A stretch of 33,767 bases of DNA from Clostridiales bacterium (lineage in GTDB: Bacteria; Bacillota; Clostridia; Christensenellales; Borkfalkiaceae), in the NCBI GenBank assembly GCA_015069485.1, contig SVIM01000020.1:1-33767 (forward strand), written 5' to 3'. A program made the translations under genes and the position numbers. Below are positions 21,673-29,449 of this stretch, in pieces; position 1 is the first letter of the stretch; each line of letters starts with the position of its first letter. Under the pieces are notes generated by a model. The model was not told the DNA's origin and did no database searches. It saw only the letters and a list, made by a program, of their open reading frames with translations.

Positions 21673-24195
21673 ATGCAATATATGGACAGATTTTCAACAA
21701 ACCTTCAAAAGGTAGTAAAGCTTGCCGAAGAAGCGGCAAGAATTTATAGATGTAGCTATATCGGAAGCGAGCATTTAATGTTCGCAATGTTAAATTACCC
21801 CGAGTGCACGGCATATAAAATTTTAAACTCGTGCGGGGTAAACGAAAGCGATTATAGGGGCTATTTCGTCCGTTCGATAGATACCAACTCTAATATTCAA
21901 GGCTTAACGCCCAGAACGAAATCTATGTTCGAAAAGGCAATTTACCTTTCGATAGATATAAACGGACAAAACTCCCTTGCGGGAACGGAGCATATGTTGC
22001 TTGCAATAATGGCTTCCTCAAACTGCCTTGCAATGCGCATACTAAACGCTCTCGGTGTAAGCGTAACTATGCTTACAAAAAAGGTAGAGCAGGTGATTAG
22101 CAACGGCGAAGGTGACAGCTTGCAGGAAGAGGAGGACGGCGAAGAGGAAAATTTATTCTTTAACGGTAACGGATATTCTGCCTCTCAACGCTCCCAACAC
22201 GCTACTAAAAGCAACGACGCAAAGCTCGATAAGGCTTTACAGCAGTACGGCACCGATTTAACGCAAAAGGCAAAGGAAGGAAAAATCGACCCCGTTATAG
22301 GAAGAAAAAAGGAAATTGATAAAATAATCCAAGTGCTTTCTCGCCGTACCAAAAACAACCCCGTATTAATCGGCGAGCCGGGCGTTGGTAAAAGCGCCGT
22401 GGTAGAGGGCTTGGCGCAGGCTATCGTAAATAATCAAGTGCCCGAGCTTTTAAAAAACAAAACGGTATTCTCGCTCGATTTAGCAAGCATGGTTGCAGGT
22501 GCAAGATACAGGGGCGATTTTGAAGAAAGGCTTAAGGGCGCAATTAACGCAATAAAATCAAACGGAAGCGTAATTTTATTTATTGACGAAATACACAATT
22601 TGGTGGGCGCAGGCACGGCTGCCGAAGGCAATATGGACGCGGCTAATATATTAAAGCCTATGCTTGCCCGTGGCGAGCTTCAAACCATAGGCGCAACCAC
22701 CTTGGAAGAATACAGAAAGTATATCGAAAAGGATGCGGCGTTAGAGCGTCGTTTTACTCCCGTACAGGTGGAAGAGCCCTCCGTTGAAGACACGGTTTCT
22801 ATTTTAAGGGGGCTTAGAGATAAGTACGAGGCGCACCATAAGGTAGTAATCACCGACGAGGCAATAATCGCCTCCGCAACGCTTTCAGATAGGTATATTA
22901 CCGACCGTTTTCTTCCCGACAAGGCAATAGACCTTATAGACGAAGCGGCTTCAAGGGCAAGGCTAAACAGCTATAACAGCCCCGACGAGGTTAAAGAATT
23001 AGAAGAAAGATTAAAGCGTTTAAACCTTGAAAAGAACAAGGCGGCAAAGGGCGAAAATTATACTCAAGCGCAACAGCTCGTAGAACAAATTAACGAGGTT
23101 CAAGCAAAAATCAAACAGCTAAAGGACGAGTGGAAGGGTGAAAAGCAAAACAGCTCGCCCACCATCAACAGCGAAGATATCGCAGAAATCGTCAGCGGTT
23201 GGACGGGCGTTCCCGTAGTAAAATTAACCGAGCAGGAAAGCGAAAAGCTTTTAAAGCTTGAAGAAAATTTACACAAGCGCATAATCGGTCAAAACGAAGC
23301 CGTTTCTGCAATTTCAAAGGCTATCAGAAGGGCAAGGGCAGGGCTTAACGAGCCCAACAAGCCCATAGGCTCCTTCATATTCGTAGGTCCTACGGGCGTA
23401 GGTAAAACCGACCTTGCCAAGGCGCTGGCAGAAACTATGTTTGGCGACGAAAAGCTAATGATAAGATTAGATATGTCGGAATTTATGGAAAAGCACTCCG
23501 TTTCAAAGCTTATCGGCGCGCCTCCCGGATACGTCGGCTACGACGATAGCAACGGCGGTCAGCTTACCGAAAGGGTTAGAAGAAAGCCTTATAGCGTAGT
23601 ATTGTTCGACGAAATCGAAAAAGCCCATCCCGACGTATTTAACGTCTTGTTACAAATTTTAGACGACGGTAGGCTTACCGACAGTAAGGGCAGGGTTATA
23701 AACTTTAAAAACACCATTATTATAATGACCTCCAACGTCGGCGCAAGCCAAATAAGAAAGATGTCATCCTTGGGCTTTTCCTCTAATGAAGAAACGGACG
23801 GCTACGACGATATGAAGGATAAAATCAACGAAGCCTTAAAGGAACAGTTCAAGCCGGAATTCTTAAACAGATTAGACGATATTATAATCTTCCATAAGCT
23901 TTCAAAGCAAGAAGCGGCGGCTATTTGCCGAAAGATTACCGACGCTCTTTCCGCCCGCTTAAGATTAAGGAACATTACGCTTATCGTAACCGACGCCGCT
24001 ATGGAAAAATTAGTGGAAGACGGATACAACGATATGTTTGGCGCGCGTCCCTTAAAGCGCATAGTGCAAAAGCATGTAGAAGATAGGCTTTCGGACGAAA
24101 TTTTAGCAGGCAACGTTCTCCCTGGCGAGGTAGTTACCGTGGATTTATTCGAAGGTGAATTATCCTTTAAATCGGAAAAGCGCACGGAAGACTAA
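21673..24195 (+). CDS. clpC: ATP-dependent Clp protease ATPase ClpC
   Basis: 840-residue AAA+ unfoldase that feeds tagged proteins to ClpP. Order: two Clp N-repeats (about 5-150; in ClpC these bind phosphoarginine), AAA-1 with Walker A GEPGVGKSA near 233 and Walker B LFIDEIHN near 302, a middle coiled-coil/UVR region (about 425-480: LEERLKRLNLEKNKAAKGE), and AAA-2 with Walker A GPTGVGKTD near 572 and LFDEIEKAHPD near 644. SSLGFSS near 699 corresponds to the ClpP-binding loop. The spacing and middle domain separate it from ClpB. The ribosome site before ATG 21673 is weak (GGTGA); ATG 21682 is an alternative. It is the last gene of the mcsA-mcsB-clpC unit. Confidence 0.96.
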   Translation: MQYMDRFSTNLQKVVKLAEEAARIYRCSYIGSEHLMFAMLNYPECTAYKILNSCGVNESDYRGYFVRSIDTNSNIQGLTPRTKSMFEKAIYLSIDINGQNSLAGTEHMLLAIMASSNCLAMRILNALGVSVTMLTKKVEQVISNGEGDSLQEEEDGEEENLFFNGNGYSASQRSQHATKSNDAKLDKALQQYGTDLTQKAKEGKIDPVIGRKKEIDKIIQVLSRRTKNNPVLIGEPGVGKSAVVEGLAQAIVNNQVPELLKNKTVFSLDLASMVAGARYRGDFEERLKGAINAIKSNGSVILFIDEIHNLVGAGTAAEGNMDAANILKPMLARGELQTIGATTLEEYRKYIEKDAALERRFTPVQVEEPSVEDTVSILRGLRDKYEAHHKVVITDEAIIASATLSDRYITDRFLPDKAIDLIDEAASRARLNSYNSPDEVKELEERLKRLNLEKNKAAKGENYTQAQQLVEQINEVQAKIKQLKDEWKGEKQNSSPTINSEDIAEIVSGWTGVPVVKLTEQESEKLLKLEENLHKRIIGQNEAVSAISKAIRRARAGLNEPNKPIGSFIFVGPTGVGKTDLAKALAETMFGDEKLMIRLDMSEFMEKHSVSKLIGAPPGYVGYDDSNGGQLTERVRRKPYSVVLFDEIEKAHPDVFNVLLQILDDGRLTDSKGRVINFKNTIIIMTSNVGASQIRKMSSLGFSSNEETDGYDDMKDKINEALKEQFKPEFLNRLDDIIIFHKLSKQEAAAICRKITDALSARLRLRNITLIVTDAAMEKLVEDGYNDMFGARPLKRIVQKHVEDRLSDEILAGNVLPGEVVTVDLFEGELSFKSEKRTED

Positions 24196-24235
24196 TTTAA
24201 GCCTATTTTAAAAACTTTAATCCCTAAACTAAAAA

Positions 24236-24272
24236 AGCCCCACCAAGCAAAATTTTTACGCTTGGTGGGGCT
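24236..24272. terminator. 13-bp hairpin after clpC
   Basis: AGCCCCACCAAGC (24236-24248) pairs exactly with GCTTGGTGGGGCT (24260-24272) around an 11-nt A/T loop. The A run before it and only AAATTT after make it a better terminator on the minus strand, though nothing is encoded there; it most likely ends the clpC transcript. Confidence 0.65.
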
Positions 24273-24341
24273 AAATTTAATACCATATGCTAAAACATTT
24301 TAAAAACTAGTTAAAAATCTATTTATTTTTGCAATTTAATA

Positions 24342-24350
24342 TGTTATAAT
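24342..24350 (+). promoter_or_regulatory. Extended -10 promoter of proS
   Basis: TGTTATAAT: TG one base before a perfect TATAAT (24345-24350). The -35 position (TTTATT, 24322-24327) is poor, as usual for extended -10 promoters. Confidence 0.6.
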
Positions 24351-24401
24351 ATTAAATAATAATCAAATTTTAGTTAAAAAGATATATTTTTGGAGAATAT
24401 A

Positions 24402-25829
24402 ATGGCAAAAGAAAATTTTGTTGAACAAATTGCTGATATAGAAAAGGATTTCCCCCAATGGTACACCGACGTCGTTAAAAAGACGAAGCTCGTAGATTAC
24501 GGCCCCGTAAAGGGCACTATGGTAATTCGCCCTTACGGCTACGCCATTTGGGAAAATATCCAACGCGAGCTTGATAAACGCTTTAAGGAAACCGGTCACG
24601 AAAACGCTTATTTCCCCTTGCTTATTCCTATGAGCTTTTTTACCAAGGAAGCGGAGCACGTTGAAGGCTTTGCGCCCGAAGTTGCGGTAGTTACCCACGC
24701 AGGCGGGGAAGAATTAGCCGAGCCTTTGGCAATTCGTCCTACCTCCGAAACGGTTTTCGGCAATATGTATTCCAAATGGCTTCAATCTTATAGGGATTTG
24801 CCTATTATGATAAACCAATGGGCAAACGTTATGCGTTGGGAAAAAACCACGCGTCCCTTTTTAAGAACCTCCGAATTTTTATGGCAAGAAGGTCATACCT
24901 GCCACGCAACCGAAGAGGAAGCGTTGGAAGAAACTATGAAGATGCTTGGCGTTTATAAAGAATTTGCCGAAAACTGCCTTGCTATTCCCGTTTTAACGGG
25001 CAAAAAGACGGAAAAGGAAAAGTTTGCAGGCGCAGTTGCTACCTTTGGTATGGAAGCAATGATGAAGGACGGTAAAAGCTTGCAAGCAGGCACTTCCCAT
25101 TATTTAGGTCAAAACTTTTCTAAGGCGTTCGAAATTAAGTTCTTGGATAAGGACGGCGTTCAAAAGCATGCGTACACCACTTCTTGGGGCGTTTCAACTC
25201 GTCTTATCGGCGCTTTAATTATGGCTCACGGCGACCAAAGGGGGCTTGTAATTCCTCCCGTAGTTGCTCCTACGCAAGCGGTAATCGTTCCTATCGCAGC
25301 CAAAAAGGGTGGCGTTATGGAAGCGTGCTATCAGCTTAAGTCCGACCTTCAAAAGGCGGGCGTAAGGGTTGTTTTAGACGAAACCGATAATAGCCCTGGC
25401 TGGAAGTTTAACGAGTGGGAAATGAAGGGCGTGCCTTTAAGAATAGAAGTAGGCCCTCGCGATTTAGAGCAAGGCAAGGTAGTTATTTTTAGAAGGGACA
25501 CCTGCGTTAAGGATTTCTATGCGCTTGACGGCGTTATCGAAACCGTTAAAGAATTACTTCAAGCCGTGCAAAAGGATATGCTTGAAGCGGCAAGGGTTCG
25601 CAGGGACGAAAGAATAGTTTACGCTAACGATATGTCGGGCATATTAGCGGGTGTAGAAGGCGGAAACTTCGTAAAAGCAGGCTGGTGCGGATGCCGTGAA
25701 TGCGAAGATAAAATCAAGGCGGAAACGGCGGCAACCGCGCGCGTTTACGCCGAGGGCGAAACTGCCGAAACCTGCGCCGTTTGTGGCAACAAAGCAAAGC
25801 ATATGATTATTTACGCAAGGGCATACTAA
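24402..25829 (+). CDS. proS: Prolyl-tRNA synthetase, eukaryote/archaea-like type
   Basis: 475 residues. Charges tRNA-Pro. This is the short ProS class without the bacterial editing insertion, with class II motifs FFTKEAEHVEGFAPEVA, RPTSETVFGNMYSKW, RWEKTTRPFLRTSEFLWQE (motif 2) and HGDQRGLVIPP (motif 3). After the anticodon-binding domain there is a C-terminal zinc-binding module with CGCREC and CAVC, ending in the characteristic Tyr. The start ATG 24402 was chosen for TTTTGGAG upstream; a TTG at 24390 is unlikely. It has its own extended -10 promoter. Clostridia commonly have this type, sometimes with a second bacterial-type copy; no second copy is in this window. Confidence 0.95.
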   Translation: MAKENFVEQIADIEKDFPQWYTDVVKKTKLVDYGPVKGTMVIRPYGYAIWENIQRELDKRFKETGHENAYFPLLIPMSFFTKEAEHVEGFAPEVAVVTHAGGEELAEPLAIRPTSETVFGNMYSKWLQSYRDLPIMINQWANVMRWEKTTRPFLRTSEFLWQEGHTCHATEEEALEETMKMLGVYKEFAENCLAIPVLTGKKTEKEKFAGAVATFGMEAMMKDGKSLQAGTSHYLGQNFSKAFEIKFLDKDGVQKHAYTTSWGVSTRLIGALIMAHGDQRGLVIPPVVAPTQAVIVPIAAKKGGVMEACYQLKSDLQKAGVRVVLDETDNSPGWKFNEWEMKGVPLRIEVGPRDLEQGKVVIFRRDTCVKDFYALDGVIETVKELLQAVQKDMLEAARVRRDERIVYANDMSGILAGVEGGNFVKAGWCGCRECEDKIKAETAATARVYAEGETAETCAVCGNKAKHMIIYARAY

Positions 25830-25911
25830 AGTTAAGCGTTATAGCTCAAGCAAAATTTTTGTAAACTTATTCGTAATTAAATCGTATAATACTTAAGAAA
25901 AGGAGAAAATT

Positions 25912-26544
25912 ATGAGCTTTTGTATAAAGTGTGGCACGGAACTTGCGCCCAACGCATTATTTTGCCATAACTGTGGCGAAAAGGTTCAAGTTCAAGCGCA
26001 AAGCAAGGTTTATTCCGTATATATGCGCTCGGGTAACGAAGTAAACGCTACTGCGCAACCTAAACAAGTAGAGGAACAGCCTCAACAAGCAGTGGAACAA
26101 CCTCAACAAGCAGTAGAACAGCCCGAACAAGTAGTAGAACAGCCCCAGCAGGATGCTTACCAACCCCAAATGCAACAGCCTGATTCTCAGGTAATGGTAA
26201 CCCCTGCAATGCAAGCAGGCAAAGCAAAGTTCTGCACTCATTGTGGTAGTCTTATCGACGAGCACGCAGTAGTTTGCGTAAAATGCGGTTGCAATACAGA
26301 CGAAAAAAATACTCCCGTTAGAAAGAAGTTTAACGGCTTGGCAATCGCAGGCTTCGTGCTTTCCTTCTTCGATTGGTTTTGTTTTCTCGGTTTAATTTTT
26401 AGTATTATTGCATTAGTAGTAATTAATAAAAAGGATCAAAGAGGCAAAGGCTTGGCTATTGCGGGTATAGTAATTTCTGCAAGCTCACTTCCTGTAACAG
26501 TATTTATGGCTTGGGTGTATTTAGCACTTCTTTTTGGATTATAA
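25912..26544 (+). CDS. Double zinc-ribbon membrane protein (DUF4190-like tail)
   Basis: 210 residues of unknown function. An N-terminal zinc ribbon (CIKCGTELAPNALFCHNCG, residues 4-22) is followed by a Gln-rich linker in which a 7-residue unit (AVEQPQQ-like) occurs about four times, then a second ribbon (CTHCGSLIDEHAVVCVKCGC, about 105-124), and two hydrophobic helices (about 142-205) with GLAIAGFVLSF and GKGLAIAGIVIS, the repeated DUF4190 pattern. Likely anchored in the membrane with ribbons in the cytoplasm. ATG 25912 follows AAAGGAG. It is monocistronic, with TATAAT at 25885-25890 but no clear -35, and a strong bidirectional terminator behind it. Confidence 0.85.
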   Translation: MSFCIKCGTELAPNALFCHNCGEKVQVQAQSKVYSVYMRSGNEVNATAQPKQVEEQPQQAVEQPQQAVEQPEQVVEQPQQDAYQPQMQQPDSQVMVTPAMQAGKAKFCTHCGSLIDEHAVVCVKCGCNTDEKNTPVRKKFNGLAIAGFVLSFFDWFCFLGLIFSIIALVVINKKDQRGKGLAIAGIVISASSLPVTVFMAWVYLALLFGL

Positions 26545-26570
26545 GATAGTAATAATTATTCAAAACAAAT

Positions 26571-26599
26571 AAAAACCGTAGCAAACGCTACGGTTTTTT
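26571..26599. terminator. Bidirectional terminator between convergent genes
   Basis: AAAACCGTAGC (26571-26581) and GCTACGGTTTT (26586-26596) with an AAAC loop, T run to 26599 on the plus strand and T-rich on the minus strand. It serves the zinc-ribbon gene and the converging radical SAM gene. Confidence 0.92.
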
Positions 26600-26647
26600 T
26601 AATTAATTCAAGCATAGTATGGGGGCAATTTTAATTTATAAGGCAGT

Positions 26648-27553
26648 TTATAATTTATATAAGTCGCCTTGCCTTACGCCGTTTTCTTTAAAATATTTAT
26701 TCAGTTCGTTTAAAACCTTCTTTTTATCGGCAGACCATTTCGGTTCAACTAAAATTTTTTTAGGGGCGTCGCCGGTAATTCTATGAATAACTATTTCCGG
26801 CTTTAAACTGCGTATGCAAAGCGACAGTAGCTTAAAATATTGCTCCTTTTCAAGTGGAAGGTATTTTCCCTCCTCGTAAATTTTATTTAGCACCGTATTT
26901 TGTAAAATATGCAAAAGCTGTAATTTAACGCCGTCGCAACCGCTTTTATTAACGGCGTCAACGGTATTTAAAAGGTCGTTTTCATCTTCGTCAGGCAACC
27001 CGATAATTACGTGCGTTATTACGCTTAATCCCACCGCCTTAAGCCTTTTAACCGCATCAAAATAAACCTCCGTTTTATATCCGCGATTAATTTTTTTTGC
27101 AGTCGTATCATTAGTAGTCTGCAAGCCAAGCTCAATAAAAACGGGCTTAATTTTATTTAAATTTTCAAGCAAGCGCACAACCTCGCCGTCCAAGCAATCG
27201 GGGCGAGTAGCAATGGAAAGAGCGCAAATTTTGCTATGCGTAACGGCAGGATAAAATACGCTTTTTAAGTATTCGATAGGGGCGTAGGTGTTGGTGTAGC
27301 TTTGAAAGTATGCAATAAATTTTTTAGGCTTTTTATCTATCACCCTTAAAATTGCCCTTTCAATTTGCTCGTTTATATCGCCGTAATTTTTTTCGGCAAA
27401 ATCACCGCTACCGCCTTCGCTACAAAAAATACATCCGCCCTTATTTTCCTTATTGCGGTTGGGGCAGCTCATTCCGCCGTCCAATGCAATTTTATAAGCC
27501 TTTGCTCCAAATCTTCTTTTAAAATATTCGTTGGCAGAATTAAAAATTTCCAT
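26648..27553 (-). CDS. Radical SAM protein, TIGR01212/YtqA type
   Basis: 301 residues from the ATG at 27553. The [4Fe-4S] cysteines are C30, C41 and C44 (SCPNRN... GGCIFC), the long spacing typical of the TIGR01212 subfamily rather than the standard CxxxCxxC. Further family marks are SYTNTYAP, IATRPDCL, ELGLQT, THVIIGLPDED and the C-terminal HRITGDAP. Family members (YtqA in B. subtilis) are widespread; the reaction is not established to my knowledge, though tRNA modification is suspected. There is no Shine-Dalgarno; a full promoter ends 6 nt before the ATG, so the mRNA seems leaderless. The frame could extend to 27580 but that would include the -10 element. Confidence 0.9.
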   Translation of the reverse strand: MEIFNSANEYFKRRFGAKAYKIALDGGMSCPNRNKENKGGCIFCSEGGSGDFAEKNYGDINEQIERAILRVIDKKPKKFIAYFQSYTNTYAPIEYLKSVFYPAVTHSKICALSIATRPDCLDGEVVRLLENLNKIKPVFIELGLQTTNDTTAKKINRGYKTEVYFDAVKRLKAVGLSVITHVIIGLPDEDENDLLNTVDAVNKSGCDGVKLQLLHILQNTVLNKIYEEGKYLPLEKEQYFKLLSLCIRSLKPEIVIHRITGDAPKKILVEPKWSADKKKVLNELNKYFKENGVRQGDLYKL

Positions 27554-27559
27554 AAAATA

Positions 27560-27588
27560 ATTATACCACAACAAACGCAAAATTGCAA
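27560..27588 (-). promoter_or_regulatory. Promoter giving a leaderless radical SAM mRNA
   Basis: On the minus strand TTGCAA (27583-27588), a 17-nt spacer ending in TGG, and TATAAT (27560-27565), an extended -10. The seventh base after the -10 element is the A of the ATG. Confidence 0.75.
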
Positions 27589-27670
27589 TATCAAAAAATA
27601 AAAAATTAAGTTAGTTAAGGCATATTATGGGGGTAATTTCCATAATTTTTTAAAAATAAGCCACAAAAAT

Positions 27671-27703
27671 AAAAAAGCCACAACCCAAGGTTGCGGCTTT
27701 TTT
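27671..27703 (-). terminator. Terminator of the hyd operon
   Basis: On the minus strand AAAAAAGCC-GCAACC pairs with GGTTG-GGCTTTTTT, with one A/C mismatch and a 3-nt loop, followed by ATTTTT. It lies directly after the hydA stop. Confidence 0.85.
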
Positions 27704-27713
27704 ATAAAAATTA

Positions 27714-29438
27714 TTAAATCTTTTTATCTGCTTTATAGGTGGTGTGTAAAATTTGATGAGCCTTGTGGCTGTTAGGGAAGCCAAGATAATCGTCGTATAA
27801 AATATCCATAGCAGGGGAATCTTGCGAACGGCGAATTTCGTTTTTAGCGTCGGCGTTATACAACGCTTTAGCCCTTGCTTCCTTAAGCTCAACCGAGTTT
27901 CTCACACTGTCGGGTAAGGTGGGCTGACCACCGCCGTTTACGCAACCGCCGGGGCAGGACATAATTTCAATAAAGTCGTACTTCTTTTTGCCGGACTTAA
28001 TGTTTTCAATAATCTTTTTAGCATTGTCAAGTCCACTTGCAACGGCAACCTTAATGGTGTGGCCTGCAACTAAATAGGTCGCTTCCTTAATGGGGTTACT
28101 GCCACGCATTGCAAAGAAGTCTAAAACCTCAAATTTACCGTCAAGCATATGAGCAGCCGTTCTTAAAGCCGCCTCCATAACGCCGCCCGTTGCGCCGAAA
28201 ATTGCGCCCGCGCCCGTTGCGTATGCAAAGGGGTTATCAAATTCTTCGTCTTCAAGCTCGTTAAATTTAATGCCCGCAGTTTTAATCATTCTTGCAAGCT
28301 CACGCGTAGTAATTGCAACGTCAACGTCGCCCTTCATTTCTTCTCTGCTACACTCGTATTTTTTAGCCGTGCAGGGAATAACGCTTACAACGAACAAGTT
28401 TTTAGGGTTAATGCCGTTCTTTTCCGCCCAGTAAGTCTTTAAAAGTGCGCCAAACATCTGTTGGGGAGATTTACAGGTGGAAAGGTGGGGGATCATTTCA
28501 GGGTAAGATTGTTCTACGAACTTAACCCAAGCAGGACAGCAAGAGGTAAACATAGGCATAGGCTTGTTCGTTTTAATGCGGTTAATAAGCTCGCTCGCCT
28601 CCTCCATAATGGTAAGGTCGGCGGTAACGTCCATATTAAATACTGCGTCGGGGTGCAAACGGCGTATTGCTGCAATCATTTTGCCTTCAACGTTAGTGCC
28701 TACGGGCATATCGAACGCTTCGCCTAAGGTAGCTCTAACCGAGGGTGCAGTAAAGAATATAACTTTTTTAGTCGTGTCGGAAAGTGCGTTCCAAACCTCG
28801 TCAACGTTGCTCTTTTCCGAAAGAGCGCCAACGGGGCAGTCAACTACGCATTGTCCGCAACCAACGCAGGGGGAATCAACCAAGGGTCTGTCAAAAGCGC
28901 TACCGATATGCACGTTAAATCCTCTATCGATAGGACCTATTGCCTGAATACCTTGCTTTTTACAAGCGTTTACGCAACGCATACAGTTAATACATTTATC
29001 GTTATCTCTTACTATATAGGGGGTAGAGTCGTCTATGGGTAAAACGTAATCTTCGCCCTTAAATCTATCTTCGTCAACGCTATAGCCAAGCGAAAGTCTT
29101 TGCAATTCACAGCTGTGGTTTCTTTCGCACGAAAGGCACTTTTTCTTGTGCTTACTTAAAATAAGCTCAAGCGTCATTTTACGGGACTGACGGCATTTAT
29201 CGGTATTAGTTCTAACCTCCATACCCTCTGCAACGGGGTAAACGCAAGCTGCAACCAAGCCCCTTGCGCCCGTGGCTTCAACCACGCACATACGGCAAGA
29301 GCCCATTCTGGAAACGTCCTTTAAAAAGCAAAGGGTAGGTATTTCGATATGAGCCTTTCTTGCAGCCTGTAAAATAGTACTGCCTTCTTCAATGCTAACG
29401 GGAATACCGTTTATTTTTAAATTAATCATTTTTTGCAT
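27714..29438 (-). CDS. hydA: [FeFe] hydrogenase catalytic subunit HydA
   Basis: 574 residues; reduces protons or oxidises H2, here probably in an NADH/ferredoxin-linked (bifurcating) trimer with HydB and HydC. Order: [2Fe-2S] domain (C37, C48, C51, C65), His-Cys3 cluster site (about H96-C108: HKKKCLSCERNHSC), two [4Fe-4S] clusters (CINCMRCVNAC and CVGCGQCVVDC), then the H-cluster domain with L1 TSCCPAW, L2 VIPCTAKKYE and L3 EIMSCPGGCVNGGGQ. L2 begins Ile-Pro-Cys where Met-Pro-Cys is usual. The maturases hydEFG are not in this window. The start at 29438 follows AGGTGAAAGG; it begins 11 nt after hydB ends. Frames on the other strand are shadows. Confidence 0.95.
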   Translation of the reverse strand: MQKMINLKINGIPVSIEEGSTILQAARKAHIEIPTLCFLKDVSRMGSCRMCVVEATGARGLVAACVYPVAEGMEVRTNTDKCRQSRKMTLELILSKHKKKCLSCERNHSCELQRLSLGYSVDEDRFKGEDYVLPIDDSTPYIVRDNDKCINCMRCVNACKKQGIQAIGPIDRGFNVHIGSAFDRPLVDSPCVGCGQCVVDCPVGALSEKSNVDEVWNALSDTTKKVIFFTAPSVRATLGEAFDMPVGTNVEGKMIAAIRRLHPDAVFNMDVTADLTIMEEASELINRIKTNKPMPMFTSCCPAWVKFVEQSYPEMIPHLSTCKSPQQMFGALLKTYWAEKNGINPKNLFVVSVIPCTAKKYECSREEMKGDVDVAITTRELARMIKTAGIKFNELEDEEFDNPFAYATGAGAIFGATGGVMEAALRTAAHMLDGKFEVLDFFAMRGSNPIKEATYLVAGHTIKVAVASGLDNAKKIIENIKSGKKKYDFIEIMSCPGGCVNGGGQPTLPDSVRNSVELKEARAKALYNADAKNEIRRSQDSPAMDILYDDYLGFPNSHKAHQILHTTYKADKKI

Positions 29439-29449
29439 TACCTTTCACC

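Noticed and set aside
20051-25876. Shared string AAATTTTGYAAACTTATCGTAA upstream of mcsA (20053) and the zinc-ribbon gene (25853), shown here only by its first part AAATTTTG
   Set aside because: Two A/T-rich occurrences with small indels are not enough to call a motif.
26053-26160. Frameshift or repeat error in the zinc-ribbon gene
   Set aside because: The Gln-rich repeats keep frame and the downstream zinc ribbon and membrane helices are intact.
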